Assembly (NCBI GenBank): GCA_017453335.1
Contig: JAFTKI010000016.1
Coordinates: 1 to 64,000, forward strand
Length of the DNA stretch: 64,000 bases
Direction of reading: 5' to 3'
From: Clostridia bacterium
Lineage (GTDB): Bacteria > Bacillota_A > Clostridia > Oscillospirales > CAG-272
Shown here: piece by piece, positions 34,125 through 42,235 of the stretch
How positions within the stretch are numbered: the first letter of the stretch is position 1
Layout of the letters: each line of letters opens with the position of its first letter
The notes under the pieces: generated by a model
Seen by the model: only the letters and a program-made list of their open reading frames with translations
Told to the model about the DNA's origin: nothing
Databases searched by the model: none
Made by a program: the position numbers and the translations under genes

Positions 34125-34979
34125 TCAGTTGTTTGCAATAATATTTAACAGGTGATCCTTGGCAATTCCGATGTCGCGGGAGGGATCCTCTCCTGCTTCG
34201 CGCTCGATGGTCAAAAAGCCGCGGTATCCGATCTCCTCCAAAGCCTTCAGGTACGGCACGAATGGAACGCTTCCCTCACCAAGCGGCACTTCCTTGAAGA
34301 ACTTAATGCCCTGCATATCCTCGGGCATGGGAGTTACGCGGTAGATGTATTCGGGATTGGTGCGCTCCAGCATCACGCCGTCCTTTGCGTGGGTATGCAC
34401 GATATAATCCTTGAGGTTGTGAACAGCCTGCACGGGATCGTCGCCTGTAACCATCACAAGGTTTGCGGGGTCAAGGTTGACACCAACACCGGTAGAGCCC
34501 AGCGCATCCAAAAAGGTTTTGAGAACCATAGAGGTCTCGGGGCCCGTTTCGATTGCGAAATGCGAGCCGATGCTGTCTGCATAGCGGGACAGCTCAAAGC
34601 AAGCCTGTTGCATAATGCCGTAGCGCGCAACCGTAGGATCGGTGGGAACCACGCCAATGTGGGTGGTTACGATGTCGGTCTCCAGCTCCTTTGCCAGATC
34701 AAGAATACGCTTGGATTTCTCGATCAGCTCGGGATTGAGGTCGGGATTGCCAAAGCCCTTGCCGAGGTCACCGCAGAGTGCCGAGAAACGGAGTCCGTTG
34801 GACTTCACGATATCCAACAGCTCGCGGCGCTTCGCGGGAGTCAGATTTTCGGGAGAGTTCTCGCCCTTCGTGCTGTACATTTGAATACCCTGTGCGCCGA
34901 GAGCCGCCGCCTTTTCGATTGCGGTGCGGGTGTCGGTGCGGAAGGAGTCGATAATTACGCCGATCGGAAATTGATACAT
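34125..34979 (-). CDS. Sugar phosphate isomerase/epimerase family protein, copy 4
   Basis: This 284-residue AP_endonuc_2-fold TIM barrel has AQGIQMYSTKGENSP, VTTHIGVVPTDP, FAIETGPETSMV (Glu), VNLDPANLVMV (Asp), VHTHAKDGVML (His/Asp) and FLTIEREAGEDP (Glu). It heads a two-gene operon with copy 3, so the two probably act in sequence on one sugar or polyol. I start at 34979 (MYQFPIGVI), 7 nt after GGAGAAAGG with AAAATTT between; an in-frame ATG further up (MNKNMEKG) is possible but lacks an SD. Confidence 0.83.
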   Translation of the reverse strand: MYQFPIGVIIDSFRTDTRTAIEKAAALGAQGIQMYSTKGENSPENLTPAKRRELLDIVKSNGLRFSALCGDLGKGFGNPDLNPELIEKSKRILDLAKELETDIVTTHIGVVPTDPTVARYGIMQQACFELSRYADSIGSHFAIETGPETSMVLKTFLDALGSTGVGVNLDPANLVMVTGDDPVQAVHNLKDYIVHTHAKDGVMLERTNPEYIYRVTPMPEDMQGIKFFKEVPLGEGSVPFVPYLKALEEIGYRGFLTIEREAGEDPSRDIGIAKDHLLNIIANN

Positions 34980-35132
34980 AATAAATTTTCCTTTCTCCAT
35001 GTTCTTATTCATTTTAATCCAAGCAGGACGAAAAAGCAAGCCACAAAATTATGAAGCTGTTGCACTGTATTGCTTTTTTACCCTGTTGACCGTTTTCAAA
35101 ACAGCAAAACGATCAATGATTACGGTAAGTTT

Positions 35133-35161
35133 ATTATACAATAAACAAACGGCAATGTCAA
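35133..35161 (-). promoter_or_regulatory. Promoter of the isomerase 4-3 operon
   Basis: On the minus strand TTGACA (35161-35156) and TATAAT (35138-35133) are 17 bp apart, a full consensus. The leader to 34979 is about 145 nt and contains no structure I recognise. Confidence 0.78.
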
Positions 35162-35202
35162 GTAATCAAAACCTCTTTTCAAAGCGGATTTTCACGGATA
35201 TC

Positions 35203-35231
35203 TTGACAATCTCCTTTTATCGTGTTAAAAT
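35203..35231 (+). promoter_or_regulatory. Promoter of the four-helix membrane protein
   Basis: TTGACA (35203-35208) and TAAAAT (35226-35231) are 17 bp apart, 34 bp before the start. Confidence 0.7.
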
Positions 35232-35264
35232 AATATCATAGAATCTACAAAGGAGTAGCGTATT

Positions 35265-35831
35265 ATGAAATTTCAGAAAAATCAACCTAACCTTTCCCCG
35301 CGCCAGTTGGCACAAAACCGCTATAACTCCGCCAGAGCGAACCTGTTGCTGGTGCTGGTCTTCACCGTGATCAATATCGTCCTCGCTGTTGCAGAGGCGA
35401 ACCTCTATTTTTTGTTTTCGGCAACCGTCCCGTATTACATCACAATTATCGGACAATTAATCGCCTTTTTCCCCGAATTCGGAATGCTTGGCACCCCTGC
35501 TTTGGTCACCGCGATCGCCATTGCGGCAGTTCTCCTGTTGCCCTACCTGCTTTGCTGGATCTTTTCCAAAAAAAGCTCAGGCTGGATGATCGGCGCACTG
35601 GTCTGCTTTTCGCTGGATACTCTGATTTTGCTCCTCTTCGCTTTGATAGCGTTTGACACGAGCATGATCGCCGATCTGCTGTTCCACGCATGGGTCATTT
35701 ACTATCTGATTCTTGGTATTAAATCGGGCAACGACCTTAAGAAATTGCCTGTTGAAAGCGAAGAACCGTCGCTTGTAAACGAGACAGACTCCTCCGATTA
35801 CAATCCCTCCGATTACACCCCGAACACATAA
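35265..35831 (+). CDS. Uncharacterised four-helix membrane protein
   Basis: This 188-residue protein has four predicted membrane helices: about 26-46 (LLLVLVFTVINIVLA), 47-70 (YFLFSATVPYYITIIG), 78-100 (PALVTAIAIAAVLLL) and 108-130 (ALVCFSLDTLILLLFAL), plus a weaker fifth (AWVIYYLILGI). A short acidic C-terminal tail carries a repeated SDYNPSDYTP. Small proteins of this sort are common and unnamed in Clostridia. It stands alone with its own promoter. I do not recognise a family and infer no role. Confidence 0.75.
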   Translation: MKFQKNQPNLSPRQLAQNRYNSARANLLLVLVFTVINIVLAVAEANLYFLFSATVPYYITIIGQLIAFFPEFGMLGTPALVTAIAIAAVLLLPYLLCWIFSKKSSGWMIGALVCFSLDTLILLLFALIAFDTSMIADLLFHAWVIYYLILGIKSGNDLKKLPVESEEPSLVNETDSSDYNPSDYTPNT

Positions 35832-35859
35832 AACACATAAAACATATTAGTCATGACCA

Positions 35860-36073
35860 TCAGCCGTGCCGGTGGCTTGCACAAGCCCCCTTGGGGCATT
35901 TCACACGCTGAGCCTATAGGCTCGTCGAATGATCCGCCACTTGCGGAAGTTGCCCCTCTGCCACAGATGTGGCAACTATCCTTTAGCCTCCCTTTACACA
36001 AGGGAGCCTCCGCTGCGGCGGGAACTGTGCAAAGCGAAAGCTTTTTGGAACCACCGGCTCTGCTGGTGGTTTT
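35860..36073. repeat. Composite intergenic repeat, chain of hairpins
   Basis: This 305-bp gap (35832-36137) has no gene. It is a string of short palindromes: GCCCC-CTT-GGGGC, GAGCCTATAGGCTC, GTTGCC with GGCAAC, CTCCCTT-TACAC-AAGGGAG, and finally AACCACC with GGTGGTT followed by TTTCG. The CTCCCTT hairpin matches the one at the left edge of the window. It resembles dispersed clostridial REP-like units; the last hairpin could terminate the membrane protein transcript. Confidence 0.6.
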
Positions 36074-36085
36074 CGTTATATAAAA

Positions 36086-36124
36086 AGCAATGCGCGGAAG
36101 AGCTTCCTTCCGCGCATTATTTTT
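36086..36124. terminator. Bidirectional terminator
   Basis: A 12-bp stem (AATGCGCGGAAG 36089-36100 with CTTCCGCGCATT 36107-36118) is followed by ATTTTT on the plus strand and by GCTTTTTA on the minus strand, where it ends the AraC-type gene. Confidence 0.8.
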
Positions 36125-36137
36125 GGTAGATTTCCGA

Positions 36138-36971
36138 TCACTCTGTTTTTTTCCGTGTTTGCTTTCCGTATTTCAGCGGTGTAGTGCCGTAGGTCTGTTT
36201 GAACAGTGCGATGAATTTGGAATAATCCGAAAAGCCGCACTCGCGGCAAGCCTCACCCACGGTAGCCCCTCGGTGCAACAGCTCGGCGGCAACGCTCAGC
36301 CGTTTCTTTTTGAGATAAACCGACGGCGGTATATGCAGGATCTCTTGAAAATGCCGCTCCAGCGTGTTCACGCTGACGTGCGACAGTGCGGCAAGCTCTG
36401 CCACCGTGATCGGAGACGCATAATGCGTGTTGATATAGTCCAACGCCGATGCAACGTCCGTGCGTTCCTGCTCCAACGGAGGCAAGGAGGTCTGTGCGCC
36501 GTTCAGCAGATGCAACAAACGGAAAAATCGGTACTGTTGCTCGGCGGCACCCTGCTTACCGTCGATCATTTCATGGCAAAGCGCCGTCAGCTCGGTCTGT
36601 TGCTCGGCAGACAGCGCAAGCAGGTTTCCCTTACCGATCGGGCGGTCAAAAAAGCGTCCCAACAGCCGCTCGTTCTCTCCCACCGAAAACAGGATCCAGA
36701 AATGCTTGTGCAGAGCGTTGCTGTGATAGATGCAATGATGGTATTCATAAGGTCGTGTAATCACGATATTCCCGGGCAGAATGGGATAGATCTGCTTTTC
36801 CACCATAAACGAAACGTCGCCCGAAAGATTGACGTAAATCTCACACTCGGAGTGAACGTGCGAATCGTACTGATTGTTGGGAGAATCGCGTGTGATCTCA
36901 ACATACGAGATACGGAAATCGAATGGGCTGACAGCACCATGCTCGATCCTTCTGTTTTTGATCACGTCCAT
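36138..36971 (-). CDS. AraC-family transcriptional regulator
   Basis: This 277-residue protein has an N-terminal cupin-type sensor (SHVHSECEIYVNLSGD and VITRPYEYHHCIY) and C-terminal double HTH: ITVAELAALSHVSVNTLERH and ATVGEACRECGFSDYSKFIALF, then YGTTPLKYGK. It is divergent from the EamA-GH36 operon, and paired direct repeats lie between them, so it most likely activates that operon in response to an alpha-galactoside or related sugar and represses itself. The start is at 36971 with the SD GAGAGGTGA. Confidence 0.87.
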   Translation of the reverse strand: MDVIKNRRIEHGAVSPFDFRISYVEITRDSPNNQYDSHVHSECEIYVNLSGDVSFMVEKQIYPILPGNIVITRPYEYHHCIYHSNALHKHFWILFSVGENERLLGRFFDRPIGKGNLLALSAEQQTELTALCHEMIDGKQGAAEQQYRFFRLLHLLNGAQTSLPPLEQERTDVASALDYINTHYASPITVAELAALSHVSVNTLERHFQEILHIPPSVYLKKKRLSVAAELLHRGATVGEACRECGFSDYSKFIALFKQTYGTTPLKYGKQTRKKTE

Positions 36972-36975
36972 GTCA

Positions 36976-37053
36976 TCACCTCTCTTTATTGGTGATTATA
37001 TCATGTTTTTTGGTGAATTGTCAATAGAAATATCCGTTTTTTCATGCTATAAT
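36976..37053. promoter_or_regulatory. AraC-type operator and divergent promoters
   Basis: TTGGTGA occurs at 36989-36995 and 37010-37016, 21 bp apart, within longer similar half-sites. The minus promoter is TTGACA (37024-37019) and TATAAT (37000-36995), 18 bp apart, so both boxes fall on it. The plus promoter has TATAAT at 37048-37053 but a poor -35 (TAGAAA 37025-37030); the boxes lie at about -71 to -44 of its start. This is the layout expected for self-repression and activation by one AraC-type protein. Confidence 0.7.
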
Positions 37054-37082
37054 ACATTTGATATCAAAAACAAGGAGGATCC

Positions 37083-37970
37083 ATGAAGGATTACGGACTT
37101 TTAGGACTGGCGGCGATCCTGTTGGCTGTTGATTTTGCGCTGTCCAAGCTTTATCAAAAGCGCGCAGGGGCAACACTTTCGGCAGGCTTTGCATTCAATG
37201 CGCTTTCGGGGCTTTTCACCGCCTTGATCTTTTGGGCGATCGGCGGCTTTCAACTTGAGTTTTCACTTTACTCCGCGATCATGGCGTGCCTGTTGTCGGC
37301 ACTCGGAATCGCTTACACGCTGTTCGGCTTTCGTATTTTAAAATCGGGCAGTATGGCTCTTTACTCTCTCTTTTTGATGGTGGGCGGCATGACACTTCCT
37401 TACATTTGGGGACTTTTGTTTCTGAACGAGCCCTTTTCATGGCTTCGCACGGCAGGATTGGTGGTTCTGATACTCGCCGTCCTGCTATCCAATCTGCCCA
37501 AAAAGGGCGAACGCCTTAACGCAAAGCTTTTTTTGATGTGTCTGGCGGTCTTCGTACTCAACGGCCTTGTGAGTGTGGTCTCCAAAACGCATCAGGTACA
37601 GCTTGACTTTGCGGCTGTCAGCGCATCACAGTTCGTAGCATTCAGCGGCGTTGCAAAGCTTGTGCTGGCGGGAACGGCGTTTCTGATCACTCGAAAAATT
37701 GACCGACAGCAGTCGGCGAATGCTCCCCGCGCAAAGCTTCCGTTTGTGCTCGGAATCGTAGCAACCTCTGCGGCGGTTGGAGGGATCTCGTATCTGTTCC
37801 AGCTCATCGGTGCCGAAAATCTGCCTGCCACGGTGCTTTATCCCTTTATCACGGGCGGGAGCATGATCTTTTCCTCGATCGTTGGAATGATCGTTTTCCG
37901 CGAAAAACCATCACGCGCCCTGCTGTTCAGCATCGGTCTGTGCTTTGTCGGCACGCTGATATTTCTGTAA
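37083..37970 (+). CDS. EamA/DMT-family membrane transporter
   Basis: This 295-residue protein has ten predicted helices in two five-helix halves (EamA repeats at about 1-140 and 150-295). Typical segments are FRILKSGSMALYSLFLMVGG with LPYIWGLLFLNEP in half one, and LPATVLYPFITGGSMIFSS with VGMIVFREKPS in half two. DMT carriers move small metabolites. It is the first gene of an operon with a GH36 enzyme, so a sugar or related substrate is likely but unproven. Start ATG at 37083 follows AAGGAGGATCC. Confidence 0.85.
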   Translation: MKDYGLLGLAAILLAVDFALSKLYQKRAGATLSAGFAFNALSGLFTALIFWAIGGFQLEFSLYSAIMACLLSALGIAYTLFGFRILKSGSMALYSLFLMVGGMTLPYIWGLLFLNEPFSWLRTAGLVVLILAVLLSNLPKKGERLNAKLFLMCLAVFVLNGLVSVVSKTHQVQLDFAAVSASQFVAFSGVAKLVLAGTAFLITRKIDRQQSANAPRAKLPFVLGIVATSAAVGGISYLFQLIGAENLPATVLYPFITGGSMIFSSIVGMIVFREKPSRALLFSIGLCFVGTLIFL

Positions 37971-37994
37971 AAAATAAAAAGAGAGGATTTGAAA

Positions 37995-39950
37995 ATGGAA
38001 TATTTGAAAAACACACCTCGCCTTTCCTTTTTGCTGGGAGGAAAGCCCGCATTTGAACAGGGATACCAAAAAGAGCAATCCGAAACCGATTGCGAGATCA
38101 AAACGGTCTACCGCTTTGCCTGCGGGCTGACCGTAACCAATATTACGAAATTATATCCCGACTTTGGTGCGCATGAAAGCATCAATTATTTTGAAAATAC
38201 GGGAAGGGAGAACACACCGCTGATCAGTGAACTGTGGGATTGCGACATATCGCTCCCCTGCCCCCATGCAGAGGTCCGTAAGCCTACGCCGTGGATCCCG
38301 CATCCCGACCGCGATATGTTCATCCTCAATCCGCGCGGCTCCGACGGCATTGACGAAACCGATTTTTCGACACATTTCGACAACGGAAGTCTTTCCCAAT
38401 CCGGTTATCTGTTTCCAAACGGTTCTCCGAAAAAGTACAAAACACGCGGAGGACGCTCCAGCGGTGGCAGCGCACCCTTTTTCAACATCTACCAAAACGG
38501 CAAGGGCTATTTCTTTGCGGTTGGTTGGACAGGTCAGTGGAACGCACAAATTTCACGCACCGAGGACAGTCTGCATCTGCAATCCAAGATTGAGGACACC
38601 CATTTCGTGCTGTATCCCGGAGAAAAGATCCGCACCTCGTCGGCGCTGATCCTGCCTTACACGGGATCGGTAGAAGACTCACAGAATCTCTGGAGACGCT
38701 TTTTGCGCGGGCATATCATCCCCCAAAACGCACAGTGCGCTCCCCTTACGGTAGGCTTTTGGGGCGGCACGACCACCGATAGAATGCTTGCGCGCATCGA
38801 GCAGATCGACGAGAATCACATTCCCAACGATGTTTTCTGGATCGACGCGGGCTGGTGCGGAGAGAACACTCTGCCCTCCGACAACGAATTTGAGGGCGAT
38901 TGGTCGGAGCGCGTTGGAGACTGGGAGATCAGCCGACACATCCACCCCAACGCGCTTCGTGACGTGGCAGAAAAAATCAAAGAAACAGGCAGAAAGTTTG
39001 TGCTTTGGTTTGAGCCCGAACGCGTCAGATACTCCACGCGCTTTGCCGCCGAGCATCCCGAATTGTTGCTTCGTAAGGGCGATGCCCGCTCGCTTCTGTT
39101 GGATCTCGGCAAGCCCGAGGCTCTCGACTACTGCATCGATTGGATCACCAAGCGCATTGAAGACTTGGACGTGGATTGCTACCGCCAGGACTTCAACATG
39201 GATCCTCTCGAATACTGGCGCGGAAACGACACCGAGGATCGTCAAGGCATCACCGAGATCAAACACATCATGGGGCTTTACACCTTGTGGGATACCCTCT
39301 TGGAGCGCTTCCCGAAGCTCTTTATCGACAACTGTGCCTCGGGCGGCAAGCGCTTGGACATTGAAATGATGAAGCGCAGTACCGCGCTTTGGAGAAGCGA
39401 TGCACAATGCCCCGCAGATCCAAACCCCGAGGTTACACAGGTAAACAACGTCAATTTCTCGCTTTGGATGCCCTACAGCGGTACGGGCTCGGGACGCGTA
39501 TATGACACCTACCGTATGCGCAGTGCCTATGCAACGGGCGGTCTTTCCACCACCTACTCCTATTCGGCAAACGAGCATTTCGGCTCGGAGGCAGGACAGG
39601 TGGAGTGGCTCCGCGACCGCGCCGAGGAATACTGCCGCGTGCGTCCCTATTTCCAAGGCGACCTCTATCCCCTAACCAAGCCTACCAAGGACGAAACCGC
39701 TTGGTGTGCCGTACAGTGGCACCGTCCCGAATCGGGTGACGGCATGATCCAGGTGTTCAAGCGCGAAAACAGCCCGTATACCGAGGCGTCCTTTGATCTT
39801 TGCGCGATCGATTCGACCAAAACCTACCGTTTTACCGACATTGACGGCGGTGAATTCGAAATTTCGGGACAAGAGCTTATTCAAAACGGACTAAAGCTTC
39901 GTATTGCCGAAAAAAGAGTTGCTAAAATTTATTTTTATCAAGTACTGTAA
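37995..39950 (+). CDS. Glycoside hydrolase family 36 alpha-galactosidase-like enzyme 1
   Basis: This 651-residue GH36/melibiase-fold enzyme has an N-terminal beta-sandwich (about 1-260) and a TIM barrel with DVFWIDAGWCGEN and FVLWFEPERV. YRQDFNMDPLEYW carries the nucleophile Asp, NCASGGKRLDIEMM follows, and LWRSDAQC carries the acid/base Asp. It lacks a signal peptide, so it works on imported galactosides. It shares an operon with the EamA carrier and an AraC regulator. I start at 37995 (SD GAGAGGA) rather than an upstream TTG. Confidence 0.88.
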   Translation: MEYLKNTPRLSFLLGGKPAFEQGYQKEQSETDCEIKTVYRFACGLTVTNITKLYPDFGAHESINYFENTGRENTPLISELWDCDISLPCPHAEVRKPTPWIPHPDRDMFILNPRGSDGIDETDFSTHFDNGSLSQSGYLFPNGSPKKYKTRGGRSSGGSAPFFNIYQNGKGYFFAVGWTGQWNAQISRTEDSLHLQSKIEDTHFVLYPGEKIRTSSALILPYTGSVEDSQNLWRRFLRGHIIPQNAQCAPLTVGFWGGTTTDRMLARIEQIDENHIPNDVFWIDAGWCGENTLPSDNEFEGDWSERVGDWEISRHIHPNALRDVAEKIKETGRKFVLWFEPERVRYSTRFAAEHPELLLRKGDARSLLLDLGKPEALDYCIDWITKRIEDLDVDCYRQDFNMDPLEYWRGNDTEDRQGITEIKHIMGLYTLWDTLLERFPKLFIDNCASGGKRLDIEMMKRSTALWRSDAQCPADPNPEVTQVNNVNFSLWMPYSGTGSGRVYDTYRMRSAYATGGLSTTYSYSANEHFGSEAGQVEWLRDRAEEYCRVRPYFQGDLYPLTKPTKDETAWCAVQWHRPESGDGMIQVFKRENSPYTEASFDLCAIDSTKTYRFTDIDGGEFEISGQELIQNGLKLRIAEKRVAKIYFYQVL

Positions 39951-39952
39951 TC

Positions 39953-39987
39953 AAAAAAGACCGACTCGCTTTGAGTCGGTCTTTTTT
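39953..39987. terminator. Bidirectional terminator
   Basis: GACCGACTC (39959-39967) pairs with GAGTCGGTC (39973-39981), flanked by A6 and T6, between the convergent GH36 and heparinase-like genes. Confidence 0.9.
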
Positions 39988-39988
39988 C

Positions 39989-42208
39989 TCATTCACCCCA
40001 TTTTGCCATGGGGACAACATCATATACTTTTTCGGTTGCTCGGTCGCCATCGGCAAGCAGGCGGCAGACCACAGCCATACGAAGCTTCTCCTTGTTTGGA
40101 ACGCGAACCGTCAAGCATTTCCAACCGTTCTCATCCTCGGTCAATTCGAATTTTGCGGGAGAACCAACGCCGCACAGCTTGCAGCCCATGCGCTTTCCGT
40201 TCAACTCCAACACGGCACTCCGTCCGCTTCCGCTTACCTTGGTATTTGCCTGTGTCCAAGCACTCCAAACAAAATCGGCGGGCTCGGCAAAGGTGATCTC
40301 GTCCTGGATCACCGCAACGCTACGGTTTTCGGTCAGCATCACGCCGCGCTTTGCACGCACAGCCGCATCGAAAGCACTCGTCATATCGGCAACGGCATAA
40401 GCACGCGCTGCAGAAGAACGCATCTCAACAATCTTCACATCCGCATCGGCATTCTGTTCGGGCGATTCCTTACCCGCGTTGGCAAAAAATCGCTCTCCGC
40501 CCATTTCAAGCAGAACAGCTCCCGCGTTTTTCTCGCAAGCATCCAGATGATTCTTTCCGCCGTGCAAGCCCAGAACAGTTGCATCGGGATGCCAATTCGA
40601 GCGCATCACGGAAAGTCCCGCCTTGCGATAAACAGTATCCAAAGCCAAGTGAGGCGTCATTGCATCGTCAACGGGGGTATAGAACAGAATATCAAACGGA
40701 TGCACATCCTTTTTGCCCGACAAAAGCTCCTGTCGGCGCATCCATGCCAGAACATCGTCCTTTGTGTACTTCGCAAAGAAATACTGCATCGAGGTATCCA
40801 CCGCATCAGCGGCAAAGCCATGGTAGTTCCATGCTCCGTTCGCCGTTTCGGTGTAGATCGGGAAATACGCAGTTGCGGCAAATCCGGGCATTTCACCAAA
40901 GCCGTAGTCGGTTCCGCAGGCACGCTCCAGCATCGCAACGGTCAAGCCAAGCGCGCGAGCCGTTTGTTCCCACACCACGGTGCTGATTTCGTTGCCGCCA
41001 TCGGGAGCGACCTCGGCAAAGCAGGGCTCCATATTGCGCACAACACGCTCCAGAAGCTTATAGGTGGTTTGCGGATAGATATCGGAAAGAGCCAGCGACA
41101 GTGCCAAAGTGCTTGCGTTCACAACGGCGGCATAAAAGCCACCCTCGTGCCACATGCCGTCGGGAGCATCGTATTCCTCCAGCATCGGGCGCAGTGCGTT
41201 CCGCAGCATCGAACGCTCCAATTTTGCTTTGCGTCCCTCGCTCCACGCATAACGACACCAGTCATACGTCAGTGCCATAGCAAAGACCACCTTGGAGAAC
41301 AACAGCCACGAATCGTCCCGTTTCCAGTCTGCAAGATCAGCAATCGCCTCGGCTTCGGCGGCGGCGCGCTCGGCATATTGCTTATCGCCCGTTACACGGA
41401 AAAGCATCACAAATGCAAGCAGTGCATCCGCAGAAGCTTTCAATGCCTTCGCACCGTCATCTGCCGTAATTGCGGGACGCAGAAAAGCATCGGAGTTGTG
41501 ACCGTAGGTCTGTTTCAACGCAGAAACATAGCCGCCCAATGCCGCATCGCTCTTGGCAAGACGGCGCAGCTGCATCAGCTCATCAAAGGACGCAAACAGC
41601 TTTCCGCGCGTGGGATTCGGGAAACGGCGGCGCAGATCGTCAACGATACGCTCGCCCGTAGGACGGACAAACGACGTATCGGCAATCAAACGCCAGATCA
41701 GGTCCTCGTCACGCGCGCTGTCGTAGATCGCCTTGCGGTTGGAAAGCACCACCAAGCCCATCGGATCCAAAAAGCTTTGTCTCCAATGGAAAAACTCTTT
41801 TACAAAATTCAACGGAAAGAACAGGGTTCCGTTCGCCGCAATCGGCGCAAAATCAAGCGGTACACGCTCACCGCTGACAACCATCTGATCAACGGCGGCG
41901 CAAAATTCATATTTTTTCCGTCTGTAGGTAAAGTTCAAGGTTCCCGCCTGCGTGTCCACAACAGCCGCGTGTGCAATGCCTGCGGCAATCGGTGCCATCG
42001 GCAGCCAGATACTGCCGTCACGCTCAAAGGGGCTTACCGCTTGTCCGTCGGGAGAAAAGGCAATGCGTTTACGGTCTACGATGGCAAAGCATCCGCTTTT
42101 GGAAAATACCGCCGCGCCCTTCAATTCAGGTCTTGTACTGTACAACGCCTGAGCCGACGGATTCAAAGCAACCGTCTGCTCAACGCAACATTTCATATTT
42201 TTCTTCAT
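39989..42208 (-). CDS. Heparinase II/III-like protein with stalk-type N-terminus
   Basis: This 739-residue protein has a first part (about 1-140) that resembles the copper amine oxidase-like or stalk domain of Firmicute surface proteins (IWLPMAPIAAGI and LFFPLNFVKEFF). Then comes an alpha/alpha toroid (MWHEGGFYAAVV, AWNYHGFAADAVD) and a heparinase II/III-like beta domain with GLHGGKNHLDACEKNAGAVLLEMGGE, where the His is a usual catalytic or metal residue. Uronate-containing glycans are usual substrates. There is no signal peptide, which is odd for both domains. It follows galT by 27 bp. Confidence 0.75.
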   Translation of the reverse strand: MKKNMKCCVEQTVALNPSAQALYSTRPELKGAAVFSKSGCFAIVDRKRIAFSPDGQAVSPFERDGSIWLPMAPIAAGIAHAAVVDTQAGTLNFTYRRKKYEFCAAVDQMVVSGERVPLDFAPIAANGTLFFPLNFVKEFFHWRQSFLDPMGLVVLSNRKAIYDSARDEDLIWRLIADTSFVRPTGERIVDDLRRRFPNPTRGKLFASFDELMQLRRLAKSDAALGGYVSALKQTYGHNSDAFLRPAITADDGAKALKASADALLAFVMLFRVTGDKQYAERAAAEAEAIADLADWKRDDSWLLFSKVVFAMALTYDWCRYAWSEGRKAKLERSMLRNALRPMLEEYDAPDGMWHEGGFYAAVVNASTLALSLALSDIYPQTTYKLLERVVRNMEPCFAEVAPDGGNEISTVVWEQTARALGLTVAMLERACGTDYGFGEMPGFAATAYFPIYTETANGAWNYHGFAADAVDTSMQYFFAKYTKDDVLAWMRRQELLSGKKDVHPFDILFYTPVDDAMTPHLALDTVYRKAGLSVMRSNWHPDATVLGLHGGKNHLDACEKNAGAVLLEMGGERFFANAGKESPEQNADADVKIVEMRSSAARAYAVADMTSAFDAAVRAKRGVMLTENRSVAVIQDEITFAEPADFVWSAWTQANTKVSGSGRSAVLELNGKRMGCKLCGVGSPAKFELTEDENGWKCLTVRVPNKEKLRMAVVCRLLADGDRATEKVYDVVPMAKWGE

Positions 42209-42235
42209 TCGTTCAATAATCCTTTCTAAAGCCGA

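Noticed and set aside
39971..42229. Plus-strand frame of 752 codons opposite the heparinase-like gene
   Set aside because: Antisense shadow caused by codon bias of the real minus-strand gene; no domain or start signal.
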